In this document: positions 60,509 to 64,000 of the stretch, piece by piece
How the letters are laid out: the number at the start of each line of letters is the position of its first letter
Position numbering within the stretch: position 1 is the stretch's first letter
From: Parabacteroides hominis
GTDB taxonomy: Bacteria > Bacteroidota > Bacteroidia > Bacteroidales > Tannerellaceae
DNA length: 64,000 bases
Direction of reading: 5' to 3'
Assembly: GCF_014287585.1 (NCBI RefSeq)
Contig: NZ_JACOOJ010000031.1
Span: 1 to 64,000 of the forward strand
The notes under the pieces: generated by a model
What the model saw: only the letters and a program-made list of their open reading frames with translations
Told to the model about the DNA's origin: nothing
Database searches by the model: none
Position numbers and translations under genes: made by a program

Positions 60509-61375
60509 TTATGGAAGAGTGATAAGAATGGAACCACCTTCGCCTGTATAGTCAAAGCCACCTTGCAAAGCTTCAATATAATAATATGGAGCTAATTGGA
60601 ATGTTTTGTCATCAAGTTGTTTATTATTAGCTAAACTGATTCCGGAGAATGAACTTGGATGATAAGCATAGATCGCATTTGAAGGACTACCATCATAGTT
60701 GATGCCGATAAAGAACTTATTATAATAAATAATGCCATCTTTAAGCCAGAACTCGATATAATCGCAAGAAGTTGCAGCAACTGCATTTCCCCAATCGCCG
60801 TCATCGTTTTTCAGACCCTCTGCATACGGTTTGATTACACGGTAACGGTCGAAACCATCTGCTTTCTGAATTTCCACATTATACGGAGCTTCGGTGAAAG
60901 CCAGAACATCGACAAATGTGCCGGTTCCTAAAGATACCCAGTTATAATCTTTATTGACAGTTACAGAAATAGTATTACTCCCGCTTATAGGCTTCTCGCC
61001 ATCTAAAGTTAATGTAATATCTAATTCCTTGCCAATTTCCAACGGAGTAACATTTACAGTTATTTTTGTCATGTTTTCGCCGGCGGCAAAAGTATAGCCG
61101 GAAACAGTACAACCTGCCAGCGGTTCATCTGCAACAGTTGCTGTTAGTGCAACTGTGCCACTCAGTTCCGTACCGGCATTGGCACGTACGATATCTACTG
61201 TAAAAGTCGGATCAGCCGGTGAAACCGTAATATTCGCTAAAGACGCATTTACAAAAGCCGCTCCATTGGCAGCATCCGTATAGATAGCGCTTTCCTGTTC
61301 GCTGTCGCAAGCCGTAAACCCCAGAGCAATTAACAGGAGAGCCGTTAATATTGATAAATTTGAAATATATTTCAT
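60509..61375 (-). CDS. Surface lipoprotein of a SusCD operon (SusE/F-position)
   Basis: 288 residues with lipobox FTAC (Cys23). The N-terminal part (about 30-145) looks like a DUF1735/Calx-beta-type immunoglobulin domain (NGAAFVNASLANITVSPADP, TFTVDIVRANAGTELSGTVA); the C-terminal part (about 150-288) is a beta-rich domain (GTGTFVDVLAFTEAPYNVEI, FDRYRVIKPYAEGL, EFWLKDGIIYYNKFFIGINY). Such proteins in the third position of SusCD operons usually bind glycan or a protein ligand at the cell surface. It follows susD by 30 bp. The specific ligand is unknown. Confidence 0.8.
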   Translation of the reverse strand: MKYISNLSILTALLLIALGFTACDSEQESAIYTDAANGAAFVNASLANITVSPADPTFTVDIVRANAGTELSGTVALTATVADEPLAGCTVSGYTFAAGENMTKITVNVTPLEIGKELDITLTLDGEKPISGSNTISVTVNKDYNWVSLGTGTFVDVLAFTEAPYNVEIQKADGFDRYRVIKPYAEGLKNDDGDWGNAVAATSCDYIEFWLKDGIIYYNKFFIGINYDGSPSNAIYAYHPSSFSGISLANNKQLDDKTFQLAPYYYIEALQGGFDYTGEGGSILITLP

Positions 61376-61405
61376 CGCTTTACTCTTTTAATCAATGAAT
61401 AAAAT

Positions 61406-62944
61406 TTATTTAGTATCACCAACTGGATTTTGATCTTTAGTTTGATCCAGGCTGGCATTTCCGTCAAACTCAGTTTGAGGAATCGTTAATACCCACATAT
61501 AGCTTTCCGGATCATTCGCATTGCGGTTAACCAGTAATGCGTCTGTCGGCCAACCCATTTCTGTAGTCCGTTTGAAACCTTGTTTCAGACGACGGATATC
61601 ATAAATACGACCAAATTCACCCCAAAGTTCTATACGGCGCTGTGTGATAATTTCTTCCAATAAAGAACCCGTATAATCAGAGGTCAATTTACCCATAGCC
61701 GTACCGGATTTCTGAGCGCAACTGTACGATGCGTCACGCTTGCTCATCAAATCCATCAAATATTCACGTGCACCGGCATCGTTACCCAGACGGCATTCAG
61801 CTTCGGCTGCGATCAGATACATCTCTTCTATACGCATCCAAATATAATCTCCCATCCAAGTCTGGATATCAGAAAATTTAAATTTTTCCTGTTGAAATCC
61901 GCCATTTTTATTGTTGGCATCTTCCGGATTCCACCAAACCAAGCGGTCATCTGTCGTCCCCATTTTTTCATACAGTTCCTTGTTGATCTGTTTGCGGGCT
62001 TTTGCTCCGTATTTGTCAGCATCAGCGTCCATATGCGTGAATAGACCTGCATACATACCGCTCTGGTCGGATATGATTTCAGCTCCCCACATGACATTTG
62101 GTGCGCTTACGCTGTTCAATCCTTTAAATTCTGAAACTTTTGCAATCGTGCATTTACTTGCTGCAATTGCTTCTTCCGATGATTTTTTAGCAGTAGCCCA
62201 GTCTTCCATCACTAATGCGATACGAGCCTGCATGCCTAATGCTGTGGTATAGTCAATATGCGAAATGTGTTTGCGGGTTGTACCGTTTAACCGTTCGACT
62301 GCTTTACTGATGTCACTCACAATCTGATCGTACGTCTCTTGTACCGTAGAACGCGGTTTTCCCTCTGTTCCAGCGACTGTCGGTTCGACATATATTGGAC
62401 AACAGGGTTCGCCCTCATGTCCTTTATAGGTTCTGGCAAAACTCTGCGCCAACATGAAATAGGAATAAGCACGTATTGCATAGGCCTGCCCCATGATGTA
62501 GTTGACTTCCGTTTCCGTGCCGGCCATTGTCTCTTCTGCTGCAAGGATATAATTTGCATTGGAAATCCAAGTATAATAGCAATTCCATAAATCGTATGAG
62601 CGCCAAGTGGTAGCGGTATATCTGCTTTTTACGTTATATAAGCAATCATACCAGAACCAACCGCTACCCATTGCAGACATAATCATATCTTCTCCCATTA
62701 CATCTGCCATCAGGTTATAAGCGCTGATACCGAAGCATTGATGTGTATTATCTGTAGGAGACCATGCCGAATACATGGAACGGTAAAGGCCGTTCAGAGG
62801 TACTAAGGCCGCATTTGCATTTGCCAATAATCCTGTTCCGGACATTGAATCGGTCGGATTGGTATCCAGTGAACTCTCCAAGCAGGATGAGAGAGTTGTA
62901 CAAGCCATCAGACCGACAATCATATATTTATATATCTTTTTCAT
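61406..62944 (-). CDS. SusD/RagB family surface lipoprotein
   Basis: 512 residues, lipobox LSSC (Cys21). SusD features: ANAALVPLNGLYRSMYSAWS near the start, YAIRAYSYFMLAQSFARTYK (about residues 158-177), PRSTVQETYDQIVSDISKAV, and the RagB C-terminal signature YIWMRIEEMYLIAAEAECRL with IITQRRIELWGEFGRIYDIR. It ends with LTIPQTEFDGNASLDQTKDQ as typical of the family. It is the partner of the SusC gene 27 bp upstream, and quite divergent from the SusD at 2894. Confidence 0.94.
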   Translation of the reverse strand: MKKIYKYMIVGLMACTTLSSCLESSLDTNPTDSMSGTGLLANANAALVPLNGLYRSMYSAWSPTDNTHQCFGISAYNLMADVMGEDMIMSAMGSGWFWYDCLYNVKSRYTATTWRSYDLWNCYYTWISNANYILAAEETMAGTETEVNYIMGQAYAIRAYSYFMLAQSFARTYKGHEGEPCCPIYVEPTVAGTEGKPRSTVQETYDQIVSDISKAVERLNGTTRKHISHIDYTTALGMQARIALVMEDWATAKKSSEEAIAASKCTIAKVSEFKGLNSVSAPNVMWGAEIISDQSGMYAGLFTHMDADADKYGAKARKQINKELYEKMGTTDDRLVWWNPEDANNKNGGFQQEKFKFSDIQTWMGDYIWMRIEEMYLIAAEAECRLGNDAGAREYLMDLMSKRDASYSCAQKSGTAMGKLTSDYTGSLLEEIITQRRIELWGEFGRIYDIRRLKQGFKRTTEMGWPTDALLVNRNANDPESYMWVLTIPQTEFDGNASLDQTKDQNPVGDTK

Positions 62945-62971
62945 CTTGTATCTTATAAAAATGATTCTACT

Positions 62972-64000
62972 TTAGAAATTAATTTCCACACCAAAAGAAT
63001 ACGTCTTGTTAGGTGCATAAGAATAATCGGTTTCACCCTTGAAGTTATACTGAGGGTCCATACCTTGCAAGTGAGAGAATAATGCCAGGTTATCGATAGA
63101 ACCGAATACGCGGATATTATTCAACTTAGCTTTTCTCATCCAATCTTTAGGCAAGGAATAACCCAATGTGATATTTTTAATTGCAAAGTAAGATGCATTA
63201 ATCAAAAAGCGATCTGTTGTTGCATAAGATCCATTGATTTCTACACGCGGTACGTCTGTTACATCACCCGGCTGTTGCCAACGGCGCAATTGATGCTTGT
63301 TCCATGTGTTTGTCGCATATTGGGCATTCATGGAACCCGTGTATAACCCGTCGTAAATTTTACCTCCGATAGAATAGGTCGTCAGAATTGACAGGTCGAT
63401 ACCTTTATAGGAGAAGTCTGTTCCAATGCTACCATACAGATCCGGAATGCGATTCCCTTGATAATATTTGCTGGTCGATGCCTTCGAATAATCATCACTG
63501 ATACGTTCGTTTATGATATTTCCGTTTTCATCTTTGTCATAAACCCAATAAAGTTGAGATCCGGTTGCAGGATCTACACCTGCTGATTTGGCCATGTAGA
63601 ATGTATTAATAGGCATACCTTCTTTAATACTGTAATTCCCTTTAATGATTTCGGGAGCAGTATTAGTCAGTTTCAATACTTTATTTTTCACCGTTGAACC
63701 CATAAAAGAAAGATTCCATCTGAAGTCTTTAGTCTGGATAGGCGTACCTCTCAATTCAAATTCGAAACCAGTATTTCTCATATCTCCGACATTGGCATTG
63801 TAACCATTGAACCCGGTAGAAGTAGCCATCGGATAACTCAGTAACATGTCAACAGTTTTACGGTTATAATATTCGGCATTAAGCGTAAAACGACTATTCA
63901 ACAATGTCGCTTCAATACCTACGTTCAAGTTTCCATTCTTTTCCCAGGATACTGTTTGATTTTCCAGAGAAGAAACCATACCACCGATCTGATTTGAATT
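62972..64000 (-). CDS. SusC/RagA-like TonB-dependent receptor, C-terminal part (runs off window)
   Basis: Only the last about 342 residues are in the window; the frame is open to base 64000. It shows SusC barrel features: ENQTVSWEKNGNLNVGIEAT, SRFTLNAEYYNRKTVDMLLS, NVGDMRNTGFEFELRGTPIQ, LYGSIGTDFSYKGIDLSILT, IKNITLGYSLPKDWM and the terminal SFGVEINF with final Phe. It is followed by susD after 27 bp and forms the outer-membrane pore of this operon. The N-terminal region, plug and any promoter or regulator lie outside. Confidence 0.93.
   Translation of the reverse strand, partial: NSNQIGGMVSSLENQTVSWEKNGNLNVGIEATLLNSRFTLNAEYYNRKTVDMLLSYPMATSTGFNGYNANVGDMRNTGFEFELRGTPIQTKDFRWNLSFMGSTVKNKVLKLTNTAPEIIKGNYSIKEGMPINTFYMAKSAGVDPATGSQLYWVYDKDENGNIINERISDDYSKASTSKYYQGNRIPDLYGSIGTDFSYKGIDLSILTTYSIGGKIYDGLYTGSMNAQYATNTWNKHQLRRWQQPGDVTDVPRVEINGSYATTDRFLINASYFAIKNITLGYSLPKDWMRKAKLNNIRVFGSIDNLALFSHLQGMDPQYNFKGETDYSYAPNKTYSFGVEINF

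Overview
The window looks like chromosomal DNA from a gut Bacteroidales bacterium, most likely Parabacteroides or a near relative. That is an inference: two SusC/SusD pairs, a hybrid two-component sensor, TAnnTTTG promoter cores, several Bacteroidetes-only families (DUF4290, DUF4831, DUF3244, DUF5053, DUF6057) and a DUF4290-murA-rimM-M23-dxr-rseP cluster all point there, but no rRNA or marker tree is available.

Layout. 0.1-5.1 kb: a SusC-like receptor whose 5' end is missing, its SusD partner and a secreted protein of unknown function. 5.2-11.8 kb (minus): an oligopeptide-type transporter, then gcvP, a metallo-hydrolase, rsmG and a DUF3298 lipoprotein. 12.4-14.8 kb: an overlapping trio (ApbE-like, Tat-type Gfo/Idh/MocA oxidoreductase, tiny membrane protein). 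14.9-28.5 kb: a carbohydrate locus with a GH127-type enzyme, a RelE/ParE-like toxin-antitoxin pair, a large hybrid sensor/AraC regulator, a DUF4965-GH43 fusion and two GH2 enzymes; it resembles a polysaccharide utilisation locus without its own SusCD. 28.5-30.5 kb: about 2 kb without intact protein genes, packed with palindromes, a possible MITE, a candidate structured RNA with its own promoter and terminator, and an acyltransferase fragment.

30.5-37.2 kb: DUF421 membrane protein, divergent from DUF4290-murA-rimM-M23 peptidase-dxr-rseP. 37.8-46.5 kb (minus): a tightly packed run DUF4831 - POT transporter - small leader ORF - bioB-bioA-bioF-bioG-bioC-bioD, a complete pimeloyl-ACP-to-biotin gene set apart from general fatty-acid synthesis. 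46.7-53.5 kb (minus): DUF3244 secreted protein with a TPR/HTH regulator, NAD(P)HX repair enzyme, and an NtrB/NtrC-like sensor and sigma-54 activator. 53.6-60.4 kb: 22-bp minisatellite, DUF5053 protein, tRNA-Gly(CCC), argB, a twin-ABC ATPase, and a DUF6057/propeller pair with a CxxCH motif. 60.5-64 kb (minus): a second SusC-SusD-surface lipoprotein operon, with susC running off the window.

Points that most deserve follow-up are the 5'-truncated SusC (shufflon-like), the structured RNA candidate at about 29.75-30.15 kb, the leader ORF and hairpin in front of bioB, the putative operator of the hybrid sensor, the palindrome over the toxin-antitoxin promoter, the MurA Cys-to-Asp active site, and several related families of intergenic palindromic repeats. 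All motif matches and base pairings were found by eye.
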